Positions 33,848 to 47,557 of a stretch of 64,000 nt of DNA are shown here, in pieces; position 1 is the first letter of the stretch, and the number at the start of each line of letters is the position of its first letter. Origin of the DNA: Hemileia vastatrix (Eukaryota > Basidiomycota > Pucciniomycetes > Pucciniales > Zaghouaniaceae); contig JASXTE010000014.1 in NCBI GenBank assembly GCA_030280995.1, forward strand, positions 28,986,150 to 29,050,149, given 5' to 3'. The notes beneath the pieces were generated by a model. The model ran no database searches and had not been told where the DNA came from. It saw only the letters and a program-made list of their open reading frames with translations. A program made the position numbers and the translations under genes.

Positions 33848-34438
33848 TGCATTGACAACAATCTGAATTGCACCATCACACCACCAGCTCATCCTTACAG
33901 ATCCTTCTGTTATTTCTGCCAATCCAGAAAGAAGACTTGCTTCAGACCTGGTCCATTATTATCTTCAACAGCTTCACAACCAACTCAACCTGGTACATCT
34001 TCCACCAGCACCAAAAGATGCAGGCCATCCATCCTGATACCTATATTAGTCAAAAAAACACCCTTCAAAAAAGAGTGCCAATACCAGTGCAGAAACCAAT
34101 ACCGCCATTCTTGTTCCATCTGATGGTAAAAAAAACTTTTATTCCTTCCTTCTACTTTTAAAACTGATGACTTCTCATTTCCTCCATCTTCTGACAGTGA
34201 TGATAACAATGTAGGATCCAATGAACCACCAACTCTTAACCACTTGCCCACCATTAAGGCCAAGTTTAAACAACAATCCTCTAAACAAAAACACCTGCTA
34301 CTAAGCTACTTCCAATCCACTCCTACTAGAAATCCACAGGACCTTGAGAAAAGGCAACAACTCATCCACCAGTTCAGGCTAATGCTGAACACTTTGTTTC
34401 ATATCTTGATTCTCTTCTGCCACTTTATTCTTGATTGA
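33848..34438 (+). pseudogene. Degenerate Cys-motif ORF of a retroelement accessory type
   Basis: One reading frame is open from 33848 to 34438 except for TGA at 34121 and a TAA shortly after. It contains CYFCQSRKKTC (CX2CX6C, 33908-33940), then Ser/Thr/Pro-rich sequence, an acidic SSDSDDNN patch and a helical, Gln/Lys-rich tail. The same CX2CX6C signature followed by acidic and helical segments occurs in the antisense gene of G1 (CEFCRWRRVAC). The two may belong to one class of retroelement accessory proteins. Evidence is the motif and layout only. Confidence 0.4.
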
Positions 34439-34521
34439 ACTTATTGATTTAGAGATAAAAATTCTTGACCACTCTCCAGACTTCCTGGATGTAGCCTCTC
34501 ATAAGGAATCCCTCATTTTAC

Positions 34522-34939
34522 AGTCTTGGGGGACTCATCATCAGTTTTAAGTCTTGGGGGACTAACAGCCCTCTTTTTATAGTCTTGGGGGACTCAAAAA
34601 CCTCAGTTTAGAGTCTTGGGGGACTCAAAACCTAAATCATAAAGACAGAATCAGAGATCAAACCATTAACTACCAAAAAAATAAACTAACATTCTGGGGT
34701 ACCAGTTCTACAGAGCAGCCAGCTCATCAGTTACCCCCACACTTGCCTTTAAAAATTAAGAGACTCCCCCGTTAAATGCCTTCTTCCAGAATCACACCAA
34801 CACCAAATTATCATTTTATAGTCCTGAAGGACTCAACCATCAAACCACCCTCAGTTTATAGTCTTGGAGGACTATACCATTCTTCAGGTAAATGTCCTGA
34901 TGGAATGAACACAGTGTTCATTTAAAGTCTTGAAAGACT
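34522..34939 (+). repeat. Seven iterated AGTC...GACT hairpins with covariation
   Basis: AGTCTTGGGGGACT occurs at 34522, 34550, 34581 and 34612; variants are AGTCCTGAAGGACT (34820), AGTCTTGGAGGACT (34860) and AGTCTTGAAAGACT (34926). Two variants form perfect six-pair stems and the others keep pairing with G-U wobbles. Position in the presumed leader of the element that hosts G2, just before an exon at 35090, parallels the hairpins at 11341. Confidence 0.7.
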
Positions 34940-35089
34940 CTCCACACTTTACATAAAAAAGCAGAGCTAATTCAATGCACAATACTCAACAACAAAACTA
35001 CTGAACTTCCACTTTCTCTTCATCATCTACCAATAATTGATAAAAATTTTCTTCTTATCTCTTTTCTCTTCATTGTTGTCTCATCACAG

Positions 35090-35283
35090 ATCATAGCTGG
35101 ATCCCCAAATTTTGACCCATCAGACCTTCCTTGTTTCACTGCTCCCAAGGACTATTCTTGCAAACAGTGTATCCACATGTGCAGACATTGCACTTTCACT
35201 CTTCCAACCCCTGAGGCCAAAATCTACAACAGGGCCTGTGATTGTTGCAACTCCAAAAAGAAAAGTGTTACAGAGACCCCAAT
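35090..35283 (+). pseudogene. Cys-rich ORF, 5' part, split by insertion of G2
   Basis: After a pyrimidine-rich acceptor-like CATCACAG, an open frame encodes DYSCKQCIHMCRHC and then CDCCNSKKK, a probable zinc-binding cluster. At 35283 G2 begins. Skipping G2 and one CCAAT copy, the same frame continues at 55582 and ends at a stop at 55808-55810, with the helical tail KQNLSLQIQLNQLQNKL. The restored frame has no internal stop over about 140 codons, so the host ORF was intact when G2 landed. Start codon and upstream exons are not determined. Probably a gag-type or accessory protein of an older retroelement. Confidence 0.5.
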
Positions 35284-36550
35284 TATTGGCTGGTTGTATG
35301 GAAAAAAGATAAGAAGATGGGAAAATGGAGAGGAGGAAAAGGGTTGATAAGAGTTAAAATTAATAAATTAATGAAATTATTTAGGTATTTTTAAAAGGAA
35401 GCATCAACTTTTTTTTAAGACTTTACACAACAGTGAGGGTTTATATAATAATAATATATTTATTTTAGTAAGTATTTATCTTCCATGTGCAGAAAAAAAT
35501 TATAATTACTATTAGACTTAGAGCAACTGTGGAGTATTTATTTACTTATAAAAATTCTAATAAAAATAAAATAAACGTAATATAATTAAAAATGCATTTT
35601 AGTTGAGTGGTTCATAAGTGATAGAGCTACTGGGGGTTTTCCAAGGCACTTATATAGGCAAGGGGCCCTCTGAAGCGCCACAAGAAATTATATCCTATTA
35701 AAAATAAGATAAGAAATAATTAATAGTTAAAATTAAGTGTACCAAATCTGTAAGGGAAAAATATAAAACAATTAATTAAAAAGTAAGTAAGAGCCCAAAA
35801 AATCCACCAATTAAACCCCAAAAAAATCTTTAAAATAAGTGAGTAATTAAATAAGATTGAAACACTTGAAGTATTAACTAATTCAATTTATAACACGTTT
35901 GATAATAGCCCATTTTAAGTGAAACATAAAAATTAAACTATTTTAATATAATAATTAGTTTAATTAATTAATTAAGTCTGTAACATAAGATATTAATTAA
36001 TATAACCCATTTTATTAGTGTAAGAATTAAATTAGGTTAAAATAATTTATTAATTTAATATTATTAATAAATTTTAGAATACAACATTAGTAATTAATTA
36101 AATAAAATGTTTTAACTAATTTAAAACCTTAATGACATAATTATGAGTTAAAAAGCGCTAAATATTCATAATTCATTAGATATAAAAGTTTTATTTTAAT
36201 AATTTAATTTAATTTATTTATTTAATTATATTATAAGTTAATATTTTGATTTTTTAACTATAATATATTCAATAAATTAATTAATAATTTATAAGTATTA
36301 TATACATGAAAAATGCGCCAAACGTTTATAGAATATAAAGTATTTTATGAGTTTTAATTGTATCTATAAATAATTTAATAATAGATTTAATATAACCCTT
36401 ATTTTGCTATATTACAATACAATTGTTATATAATTTTATTATGCAATATAATATTAATTTATATACATAAAATGCATCATTTTTTGCCCTCATTAAGCTC
36501 CAATAGATTAACATACATTTTACTGGGCTCCTGGTATAGCCTGGCTGACA
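35284..36550 (-). repeat. 3' LTR of G2
   Basis: On the minus strand it begins TGTCAGCCAGGCTATACC at 36550 and ends at 35284. It aligns along its length with 54290-55576, differing mainly by small indels and substitutions. The block GAAGCGCCACAAG and surrounding GGGGCCCTCTG are shared by all three copies of this LTR family here. Confidence 0.85.
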
Positions 36551-36780
36551 CTCCCTCACTCTAAAAAAAATAAAAAATGCTAAGATTTTTTCTTTTTGAA
36601 CTTCTTTAACAGAGTAGGAAGATTTGAGATCTCCTCGCAAGGTATCCATGCATCATGTTCAGATGATATGTTCTTATATCTCAATAAATATTTGGTACCT
36701 CTTTCAGAAGTGATAATTATATCATTGAGAATTTTATTAATTTCTGCAGTTTCTGTGACTTCCTGAGGGTTTTTCTTAGG

Positions 36781-39700
36781 TCATCCCCTTCTTTTGGGAA
36801 ATAAGTCACTATTGGAAGTATAAGGCTTAAGCAAAGAAATGAGAGAAACAGGGTGTTTCCTATCATATGGAGAATACAATACAACTTCTACTGCATTATC
36901 TCCAACCATTCTTATAACAACAAATGGTCCTACAAAAGGATCTTTTAATTTGTTGTTACCTTGTAGATTGAAATGGAAAGTAGAAATAAACACTTCATCA
37001 CCCTTGTTAAATGTGTATTCTTAATGGGATTCATCCCTTCTTTTCTTTTCATATTCAAATTCTTTATTAATACAGCTTTGAGCATGTTTTCTGCATAGCT
37101 GTTACATTTGCATAAAAGATTTTACACCAGGGTGTATTTCCAAATTAGGTAATTTATTATTAAGAATCTGAGAAGAAGTATTTGGGACTTAACCTAACCA
37201 AAGCTTAAAAGGCTTTTTCTCAGAGACAGAATGAACAGCACTATTATATGCAAATTCAAGATCAGGCAATAGAGTGACCCAGTCATGAGTAAATCTGTCA
37301 TTGTCTTTATATTCTAATCCAAAGGCACAATACCTTCTAATAATATCTTCCAGAGTTTGAATCTTTCCTTTAGCTAGACCATAAGTCTGAGGATGGTGAG
37401 CTGTAGACAACTTTAACTCACAGCCACAAATATCCATCAAAGAGGTTTAAAACTCAGAAGTAACATTTAGATCACTATCAGAGATAATGGCTTTTGGAAA
37501 TCCAATAATAATGAAAATGTAAGTCCACCATAAGAAAGCTAAGTCCTTTTGTGGATACATCTTTATGGGTGGGAATAAACTTGCACATTTTTGTGAATCT
37601 ATCCACTATTACCCAACAAGAGTTATAACTGTCTTTACCTGCTACAGGAAGACCAGTGACAAAATCCATGTTAATGATTTTCCAAGAAGCATCAGGTGCT
37701 TTAATATGTTGTAATAACCCTGCTCTTTTACCTGTCAATATTTTAGATTTCTGGCAGGAATCACAAGATTCAAAATATAATTTTGTATCTTCAGACATAT
37801 AAGCCCACCAAGCAGTGTTTTTGATTCAAATTAATGTCTTTTCAAGATCGAAATAACCAGCTAATATGTCATCATGACAAAAATTGAGGATAGTTTCTTT
37901 CATAGAAGGAGGAATCACAATTACATTAGTAAGCTTTCATCTATAATATATATAACCATCTTCAATAGAAAACTTTCCTTCAACCAAAGCATTTTGATAC
38001 TTTTCAGGAAGAGTTTTAATCAATGCTTGAATTGAAGAATTCTTAGGATCATTTAAGATAGTAACTAAATTATTTAAATCACAATCTTTATCATATGAAT
38101 CCAGAATTAATTGTAATAACTCTTCTTCCATATCAACTATAAATATACCATGGATATGAACAGTATCATCTACAGGTACATAAGAAGGATTGGAGTCATT
38201 ATTTGGCAGAGGCAATCTTGACAGCATATCAACATTGGAGTGAAAATTTCCAGCCCTATGGATAATTGTCATTCTTCCTCTGTATTCTTGAACAGCAAGC
38301 TGCCACCTGAACATATGTCTATTAGGTGTTTTCAGATCTAAGAGGGACTTCACAGCACTACAGTCAGTTACCAATTCAAAATTTTGGTCATCTAGGTAGT
38401 AATGAAGCTTCTCAAGAGCCCAAAAAACTGCTAAGCACTCTAATTGAGTGGCACCATATTTCAATTCACTATTTCACAAGGTTCTTGAAATATAACAAAT
38501 TACAACCTCTGAGGATTTATAATTAATAATTTGTTTCTGGTGAAGGACAGCACCCAGACCAACAAAGCTGGAATCTGTATACAGGACAAAAGGTTTGTTT
38601 AAATCTGGAAGAGCTAAGATAGGAGCTGTCATTAAACAAAATTTTAATGCATCAAAAGCTTTTTGACAGTCAATATTCCAGATGAATTCAACATCTTTCC
38701 TAGTTAGTTTGGTAAGAGGCAAAGCTATGACCTGATAATTTTTAATATCTTGTCTATAATAGCCACACATACACAAAAAACTTTGGATTTCTCTTACAGA
38801 AGTTGGTGCCTTTAAATTTTGAATTGCAGCAACTTTGTTGTGGTCTACACAAATTTGTAGGCCTGACACAACATGGCCAAGGACTTCTAAAGATTGAAAG
38901 CCAAATTTTCACTTTTTTAAGGAAAATGTCATTGTCAGCCTAAATATCCTTAGGACTGAGTATTTCTTATGCTAAAATAAGATAACCTTAAGTAGATTAA
39001 GCTTATATCTTAAAAATAAGGTTAAAATAATAATATATATTATTTTATTATATATATATATAATTATTATTCTATTATATAACTTATAATAGTTTAAATA
39101 GCTTATCAATGGCCTAATAATACTTATTAGGGTGTTAATGGAGTCATAATATACTTATCTTAAGTGATATGAAGTAATTATTGACATACATAAGCTTATA
39201 TGTATACATAAATCTCATATTCAGTGAAATATGCGGTATATTATGTATATTTAGGTATATAAGTGGGTTTTAGCCCCTTAATAGCCTATAAAATTTTTTT
39301 TTCTGCTTATTTTAGGTCATATGGAAGAAATCAGTGGACTCACAACGCCTACAGAAGCATAGACACCTATATCAGGCGCATACACCCAGTTTGGACAACT
39401 AAAATTACTTCCTTGGATGGTTATTCACGGATTTATGGGTTGTAAGGATGTTTCTGGGTTAATGTGGATGCTTGGGGATGTTATTGGGGGCTTGGACGTT
39501 TTATTTTTTTCCTTTATATGCTTTTAGTTTCATTAAATCTCTTTTTGATTATTTATTTTACCTGTTTCTTTATGGTATCCGCTTTTATCTGGGTTTTCTA
39601 TTTATGGTATGGATCAGTGTTATTATTAATAGTGATGGAGGGTCCTTACTGGAGGTCTAGGTGTTGAAACTGCTTGAAGTGGACGCAATGGGGAGGTGAT

Positions 39701-41871
39701 GGGCCCTCACAGTGCTGTAATTGCCAGGGATAGCAGTGACATCATCTGGATTGAAGGTATGTGCACTCCAGTGGATTAGGGTATAAGTAAGGAGGAATTT
39801 TGACGGTTATTAATCATCAATCAATTACTACAACTCCAACAAACACTACTATACAATTATTAACCCTTAGAAATATATTATAAAGCCACTATAAATTGAT
39901 TTTATCTTTAGATAAAGCTATAACTATATTTTATTCATCTATTTTCCACCACTAGCACGCACTTAAATCCAAGTATTGTGAGTTTGACTTGAGTATAACT
40001 ATTTTATTAGTCTTCCCCTGAGGTTTAATCACTAAATCATTTATTAATAAGTAATAGGACCATAAATAAACACTATTATGTCATACTTATATACTAGACT
40101 ATACTGACAGTCATATTGATTTCATCCATTCTTTGAAAAACTATATTTAAATGAATCATATGTTCATCAAAAGTTTTAGAAAAAACTATGATATCATCAA
40201 TATACACCATAAGCCATCCTTCATTTATTTCCTGATGGAAAGTGTTATCCATTACTTTTTGGAAAACTGAAGGTGCATTTTTAGGGCCAAATGGCATTCT
40301 AACATACTTATATATGCCCATATGAGTAGCAATAAGCAAAAAATTCTGAGAATTTTTCTCAACTGGAACTTGATGATACCCTTTATTACCATCCAGTCAA
40401 CTAATAAATTTTTTACTTGCAAGGTAGCATGTATTGAAATAATTCTGGGTAAAGGATAAATATCATCAACTGTATAAGTGTTTAATGCTCTGTAATCTCC
40501 AAATAATCTAGCCTTATCCTTTTCATAAGAAATCAAGACTGGGGAGATGACACAATATTTGGGGATGACATCCACTTTCTCAATGATATTCATTTTTAAT
40601 AATGTGGAAATATTATCTTCAATATCCTATCTTTTTGTTGGAGAAGCAGGATATGGGTTTTTCTTAAGACTAGGAAGAATATCACTCAAGTTACAGGATA
40701 AGGAAATTTTCATTTCTTCCTGAACACTTCCTAAGACATGAGAACCATAAGCAAAATCCATAGGGAAGGAGGTAATTGAGACAATTATAGAATCCTTTTG
40801 TTCACTAGTTAGCTGAACACCAAAAGAAGCAGTATTTATTTCATTTAATAAATCATTCATCTCAATTGTTAGTCTGCCTTTGCACTGGATCAGTGAGTTA
40901 CAAGACTTTAACAGATTCCCAGAAGGTTTTCTAGGGAAGAAAATTTTGAATTTTCTTTTGCAATTCAATCCCAAGGTGAATCAATTATTTTCTGGGTCCA
41001 ATTTCACACCAAACATTTTTAAAATATCATTACCCATAATAAAACAATTGCTTAAATTATCATTTTTCATGACAACAAATTCACAAATAGATCTGACAAA
41101 ACCACCATTATATTTGAAGAGTACAGAGATTTTGTATTTGCCAATAGGAAACAAGGTAGAACCATACCTTCTCCATTTTCCAGAAGTCATAGATAACAAT
41201 TTACTCAAATAATCCTTATCTAATGAAGCTAAGGCTCTTTCAGACACTACACTTCCTCCAGCACCAGAGTCAAGAACTACATCAAAATTTTTACCATTAA
41301 TGATAACAGGTGCTTTCAAAGGAGATATGGCTATAGAATTGTTAGTAATATCTTTAATTATTTCAGCATTTACTACTGAAGTTAAATCCAATACACATTC
41401 TTCAGATATATTATCTAAATAATGGACATCCCATTCCAAAATTAAAACATCTTTAACAGATTCATTTTCATAGGAGATATTACTTTCACAGTCACTAGAA
41501 GAATTGTTTATATCAATTTCAGCCTCATCAGTGTCTTCATTTTGTTCAACAAGATGAATTTTCTTGTCACAAACATGACCCTTTTGCCATGATTTTTTAC
41601 ATTTATAACAAGTATTTGTTGCATATTTTTTAGGTTCAACTGGGGAAGAGGGTTTACCAAATTTTTCTGGGGGCTTTGTAGAGGGTTTATTTTGATCATG
41701 ATAAGATTTTCCAAGGTAATTCTTTGGTTCATATCTATGGTTGAGCAGTACCTCATTACAGATATTAATGAAAGAAGAATGTTCCCTCACATGCTCAGTT
41801 CTAGCTAAATTTAAATCTCTAAAAGAATTTGGTAATTTATACAAGATTTTATCTCTCCAAATATCATAATC
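36781..41871 (-). pseudogene. pol: G2 pol and 3' gag (Ty3/Gypsy), degenerate
   Basis: In minus-strand order: gag C-terminus with the zinc knuckle CYKCKKSWQKGHVC (about 41580-41620); protease VVLDSGAGGS near 41250; RT pieces with DYRALNTYT, FGPKNAPSVFQK and the YIDD box (about 40200); then, beyond a solo LTR, RT/RNase H connection (38869-38474) with YTDSSFVGLG and RNase H to 37937; integrase CDSCQKSK, NMDFVTGLP (about 37680) and AHHPQTYGLAKGKIQ (about 37360); and a C-terminal segment to 36781. Several frameshifts and stop codons separate the blocks. No chromodomain was noticed at the end, unlike G1. Confidence 0.8.
38933..40109 (+). mobile_element. Solo LTR inserted in the G2 reverse transcriptase
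   Basis: Begins TGTCAGCCTAAATATCC, ends ATACTGACA, and is flanked by GTCAT on both sides (38928-38932 and 40110-40114). It splits the RT domain just after the YIDD block. A TATA-like GTATATAAGTGGG lies near 39253. Short plus ORFs inside it are not convincing genes. The first 28 bases match the partial LTR at the left window edge. Confidence 0.85.
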
Positions 41872-41875
41872 CATC

Positions 41876-42651
41876 TGTCACGCGCCATGTGACACTCGAA
41901 GCAAAATTAACTCAACAAATCAATAATATCGAGTCCTAAATCTATACTCGAAGCGCAGAAAGCAATTCTCCATAGCAACTGTGATTTTTCCTTTGTGTAC
42001 TGCTATTTAACTGCGCTAGCCTAAACTCTAAATCTAAATTAGTCAATCTCCCAATAGGGTACCTTAGTCCTTTTCAATAAGCGACGCACAGCGCTAGGAT
42101 CAACAAAATAGTATAGTAGTAGTTTTTTTCATTAAAGTTTTGTTAATTAATTAAAAAGGGACAAAATGAGCATGAACGGATATTTAGTAGAGAGGGTCTA
42201 AGTGTATGTTAGTAATGGTCAATGGAACGGGAATGCTGTGATGGAAGGGAGGTCAATGGGAGGAGGAAAAAAGGATATAAAAGGAGTTGGGTATTTGGTT
42301 CGATATTCCTTAGAATTAAATTATAATATCGTATTTACATTAATAGTGGTAAATCCTTAAAAGTTAAATCATTGTTATTGTATCTTTCTTTTACCTTCTC
42401 AATATTCATTTCTAAATCCTAAATTTTTGATTATTGAGTTTCCAACCCTTCGTGAGATTTTAAGAATTATTATTACCTTGAAACTAGTTTATAATTCTTC
42501 TCGAATAGAACCTCGAACCTATAGCTATTACTTTGAGTGACCTTCAAATCATTTCCTTGAATCATTCCTCTGTGCTTTGAAGAAGTTTCTAAAATCCCTC
42601 ATCTCACTTACAGGAACATCCTCGACCTTGTGCGTAGGTCGTCTGGTGACA
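41876..42651 (+). repeat. 5' LTR of G1
   Basis: 776 bp, TGTCACGCGCC to CTGGTGACA. A TATA-like GGATATAAAAGG lies near 42273. It is followed by GTATAATTTAATTC, with no obvious tRNA-complementary primer site; self-priming, known for Tf1/sushi chromoviruses, is possible but not demonstrated. Confidence 0.9.
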
Positions 42652-42722
42652 GTATAATTTAATTCTCCGTAGTTCTCATTCTTTGCACTACTACGTCTTT
42701 TTAGGTGCTTCTAAAATTTTAA

Positions 42723-43910
42723 ATGGCACCTGTTCAACGCACTCCTCCTACGGGCGCTACTACTAGAGCTCGCGCTAGAGGCAGGCCAACAGCCACAAGG
42801 TCTGTTTCTCGCACTCACTCTTTGGAACCACTTGACCTTAGGGAACGGCAACATTCAGTTCAATCTGTAGAAGACATTCCACAAGATTTTGAGGATTCTA
42901 GTGATGAAGAAGAAGGAGAGGATACAATGCATGAGGCACCATCCGCCCCTGCCAATCACCCTTCTGGCCAATCCTCAGAACCGGGACCATCTAACTCTCT
43001 GGAAGATTTCATGAGACTTTTTATGAAAACCCTTTCAAATCCAACGTCTTCAGAGGGATCTAAGTTCAAAACTCCTTCTATGAAATCTCCTGACAAATTC
43101 GACGGAGATCACCCCGACAGATTGCAACCCTTCTTGCAAACCTGCAAGCTACTGTTCCATAATGACCCTCGAACATTTAACAGCTACCGATCAAAGGTTG
43201 TTTACGCTTCTTCATTCCTAGCCGGGAAAGCAGCAAGATGGTTTGAACCTTATCTACTCATGCTTTCTTCGACAGAAACCCACTTACTTATCAATAATTG
43301 GGAAAAGTTTGAAGACCAACTTTTTACGTTGTTTGGGGACCCTAATGAAACGGACAACGCAGAAATTGAACTTGATTTTCTTCGCATGAGTGATAATGGT
43401 AAAGCCTCTGAATATATCTCGAACTTCAGAGCACTTCAAACTCGAGTAGGTTGGAATGATGCTGCCCTTAAGTATCATTTCAGGAAAGGACTTCCTTCGA
43501 GGATTCTGGATCAATTAAATCTTCACGGTCAGAAGATGACTACTTTAACGGATTTAATGGATCGAACCCTCGAACTTGACGGCGTTTATCAAGGACAACT
43601 TCAACATCGTCGATATGCCAACAAATCTCAAGGTCTAAATTTTAAATAAGGACCTTCTTCACACCCACTACCAAATCAATCCTCCTCGACTCAATCCAAA
43701 CCCAATAAGGGAAAGGATAAACCTCAACCAAAAGGGTCGACCCCAGGCGATATCAGAAAAGTACTGGATCCTAAAGGGGAACTTAAAGAAGCTGAAAGGA
43801 AGAGAAGAGCAGATAATGGGTTATGTATGTATTGTGGGGGTAAGCACAAGTTGGAAGACTGTGTAAAGTTGAAGGAAAGAGAAGGTACTAGTTCGAAGTC
43901 AAAAAACTAG
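42723..43910 (+). pseudogene. gag: G1 gag with one in-frame TAA
   Basis: Starts at ATG 42723 (MAPVQRTPPTG). An Arg/Ser-rich N-terminus is followed by an acidic patch (SSDEEEGED), the capsid-like region (FDGDHPDRLQPFLQTCKLLF and FRKGLPSRIL) and, after a TAA at 43647-43649, the same frame continues to the zinc knuckle CMYCGGKHKLEDC and a TAG at 43908. The knuckle is CX2CX3HX4C, one residue shorter than the usual spacing. The single stop could be a CAA-to-TAA transition. About 395 codons in total, normal for this class. Confidence 0.85.
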
Positions 43911-43912
43911 TA

Positions 43913-46900
43913 GATAGTTTACTTGTGTGCAAAGAGAACTATCTTATCTCTCCCAGTGCACAGAACCTCCATGTCTTAAGGACTGGAGTTGCCTTAAACC
44001 GCTTGAGATTCATTCTTTTTAAGGAGGATATCCCCTTCAGTTGTCTTATAGACTCTGGAGCTTCAATTTCTTTTGTTAGTTTATCTTTTGCCGAAAAGCT
44101 TCAACTAACATTTACAGATATCGATCGAACTACCATCTATTTGGTCGAATCAGAGGAACCCAAATATTGGGTAAGTAAGAAAGTTTTATGGGTTTTCAAC
44201 TTTCCGAATTTTACCCCCTTCGAGTGGGAATTATCAGTCTTGGACGCCACAAGAATGGACGATACCATTCTTGGCCATGACTTTTTAACGCATTGGAATC
44301 CGGAAATTGATTGGACTAGGGGATTGATCACCCCACGCTCTAAGTATATTTCTGATTCTTCAATGCAGGTCAATAGGGAGTTAAACAACCCGCCTGACAA
44401 CGTCCTGCTAGAGGACAAATCTCTGCCAGATGACTTGCAAGCATCTGTACCTTCTTTAAATGAGAAATTGGCTAACCCTTCTAGCTCGATGAATTCACTC
44501 AAAGAGGATTTAAATTGCCTCGAAGTAATCGAATTATGCTCTCTCAATACAGGTATCCCCTCGACAGATACTCTCGAAGATGAAGAGGACAACCAAATAA
44601 ACGGTGAAGACATCAAATAAACTCTACCGGAAATCTACCACAATTTCCTCAATGTTTTCTCAATCCGCAAGGCCGATAAGTTACCACCTCATCAACCCTA
44701 CGACCATCAAATAGAGTTGATAGGCCCAGTACCTCCGGCAGGTCCTGTCTATTCTTTATCGAAGGACGAATCTCAAGTTCTTCAAGACTACATTGCAGAG
44801 AATGTAGCCAAAGGTTTCATCAGAGCCAGTAAATCTCCAACCAGCTCCCCTGTCCTCTTTGTAAAAAAGAAGGACGGTAGTCTTAGGTTGTGTGTTGACT
44901 ATAGAAAGCTCAACACAGTCACAAAGAAGAATGCATATCCTGTTCCTCCTATGTCATCACTTCTTACCCTTTTCAATGGTGCTAATTTCTTTTCTAAAAT
45001 TGATCTTAGAGGCTCTTACAATCTTATTCGCATTGCGGAAGGTCATGAACCACTGACTGCAATGCGCACTAGATTTGGTAGTTTTGAATATTTAGTTATG
45101 CCTTTTGGATTATGTAACGCACCTTCAACTTTTCAAACTTTTGTTAATGATATCTTTCAAGATGTTGTTGAACAATTTGTAGTCGTCTATTTAGATGATA
45201 TTTTAATATTCTCGAAAACACTGGATGAACATATTCATCATGTTCGACAGGTCCTAAATCGTCTTCGAGATCATGGTCTCTACGCCAAGCATAATAAATG
45301 CGAATTCCACCTCAAATCAATTGATTTTTTGGGTTTTACGTTGTCCACTGACGGTTTAGTCATGGATGACAAAAAAGTCCAGAAAATCCTGGAATGGCCT
45401 GAGCCAAAAAACATCAAATCACTCCAAGGATTTTTGGGTTTTGCAAACTTCTATAGAAGATTTATTAAAGATTACTCTAAAACTATTTCCAATCTTACTT
45501 CTCTTCTTAGAAAAGATATTCCTTTTGTTTTTACTTCTACAGCACAAAAGGAATTCGAAGCACTAAAAACGGCGTTCACCACAGCCCCAATTCTTTGGCA
45601 TTTTGATCCTTCTGCCTCGACAATAGTTGAGACAGATGCGAGCGATTATGCTATTGCAGGGGTCATCTCCCAATTAAATCCTGAAACAAATTAGTTTCAT
45701 CCTGTTGCTTTTGAGTCACGCAAACTCATAGCCGCGGAATTAAATTATGAAATTCATGACAAAGAGCTTTTAGCTATTATCCATTGTCTTAAAAAATGGC
45801 GTTCTTTTCTTCTCAGCCTAGATAGTCCTTTTCAAATTTTAACAGATCACAATGCTTTGAAATACTTCATGTCTTCTAAAGTGTTAACCAGGCGTCAAGC
45901 CAGGTGGGCTGAATTTTTGTCTGAATTTTCTTTCTCTATTTCCTATCGCCCAGGAAAAAACTGCAATGTCCCAGATATCTTGTCACGTTGGGACGACGTT
46001 TACCCACAGCGGGGGGACGCATTTGCTGACAAGAACCCAGCAAATGTGCAATCAATCTTCAACGAATCAATGTTAACGACTCATCAACTTAATTCGATGA
46101 CAATTCAATCTTTTCCAAATCCACTATCCAACATCCTCGAAGCTCAGTCAAAGGACGATTATTGTTTAGGGTTAAAAGACAAAATACTCTCAAAGCAAGG
46201 GGCCAAAAGATTTAGTATTGAATCAGGTCTATTAGTCTTCGAAGGTAGAGTAGTCATACCCGACAACAATGAGATAAAATTATGGATTTTCAATAGTCGA
46301 CATGATTCTCCGTTAGCTGGTCATTTTGGGGTTGATAAAACCTACCAGTTAATAGCGAGGGATTTCTTCTGGCCAGGTATGACCAAGGAAATCAAGGCCT
46401 ATATAAAAGCTTGTTACGAATGTAATAGGAATAAGGCTCCCCGTCACCGGAAGCATGGGTTGCTTCAACCACTTCCTATTCCCTCTAAACCTTGGGAATC
46501 TTTATCGATGGATTTCATTTCTCAACTTCCTATTTCTAATGATTTTGATGCTATATTAGTAATAGTAGATAGATTTTTAAAAATGTCTATTTTTATTAAA
46601 ACCACTACTACTGCTACAGCAGAAGATTTGTCAAAATTGTTTTTAGAATATGTATTTTCTAAACACGGCTTACCAAATTATATTATTTAAGATAGAGGCT
46701 CATTGTTTGTATCCACATTCTGGACCCAACTGTGTCGACAACTCAATATCACGAGGAATCTCTCCACGGCCTATCACCCTGAAACCGATGGTCAAACAGA
46801 AAGAGTTAACCAAATCCTCGAACAATATCTTCGAATGTATGTTAGTTACCAACAAAACGATTGGACCACATTGCTACCATTGGCCGAATTTGCTTATAAT

Positions 46901-47557
46901 AACTCGACTCATTCTTCGACACGACAATCTCCCTTCGAAACCATTTATGGACGACATCCTCGATTCAACTCAATTCATGTAGGAACTAATCATCCTGCAG
47001 AACATTATCTTCGAACTATATCACGACTCCAAGAAGAACTTAAAACAAATTTGGAATCAGCGATTCGAAGATACAAGGAACAGGCCAACAAACATCGACA
47101 ATCTGCTCCTTCCTTTAAACCAGGCGACAAAGTATGGCTCGATGCACGAAACATCCGAACAACAAGACCATCAAAGAAACTAGCTGAAAAGCACTTGGGA
47201 CCGTTCGAAATCGACTCTGAAGTCTCTAAAACTGCATTTTGACTCAAGTTACCTCCTAAATGGCAGGCGATTCACCCTGTTTTCCATGTATCTCTCCTGG
47301 AACTGGCTCGAGAAATATACCCGGGCAAGAACCAACCCCCTCCGGAACCGGTCGAAGTAGAAGATCATCTAGATTGGGAAGTAAGTCGTATCCTTGATTC
47401 AAGAATATGCAAGGGGAAACTTCAATACCTTGTGGAATGGGAAGGCTTCCTCAATGACTCAGACAAAACATCCTGGGAACCAGCCATCAATGTTTTTAAC
47501 GCTCCTGAACTCCTAAAATCTTTTCATGCGAAATATCCTTTAAAACCAAAACCTTAA
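43913..47557 (+). pseudogene. pol: G1 pol with chromodomain and four in-frame stops
   Basis: One continuous frame of about 1,215 codons, shifted relative to gag. Domains in order: protease CLIDSGASISFVS (about 44040); RT with VDYRKLNTVT, FGLCNAPSTFQ and YLDD (about 45190); RNase H with ETDASDYAIAG and [10 protein letters not shown]; integrase zinc finger [10 protein letters not shown]...CYECNRNK, core [20 protein letters not shown] and HPETDGQTERVNQ; and a chromodomain near the end (WEVSRILDSR, YLVEWEGF, SWEPAINV). Stops are TAA 44618, TAG 45692, TAA 46688 and TGA 47240. Two fit TGG-to-TAG and CGA-to-TGA transitions. There are no frameshifts. The chromodomain would direct integration to particular histone marks. 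Confidence 0.9.

Noticed and set aside
39263..39667. Plus ORFs inside the solo LTR at 38933-40109
   Set aside because: Hydrophobic but lying in overlapping frames within an LTR bounded by a perfect duplication; no family recognised.
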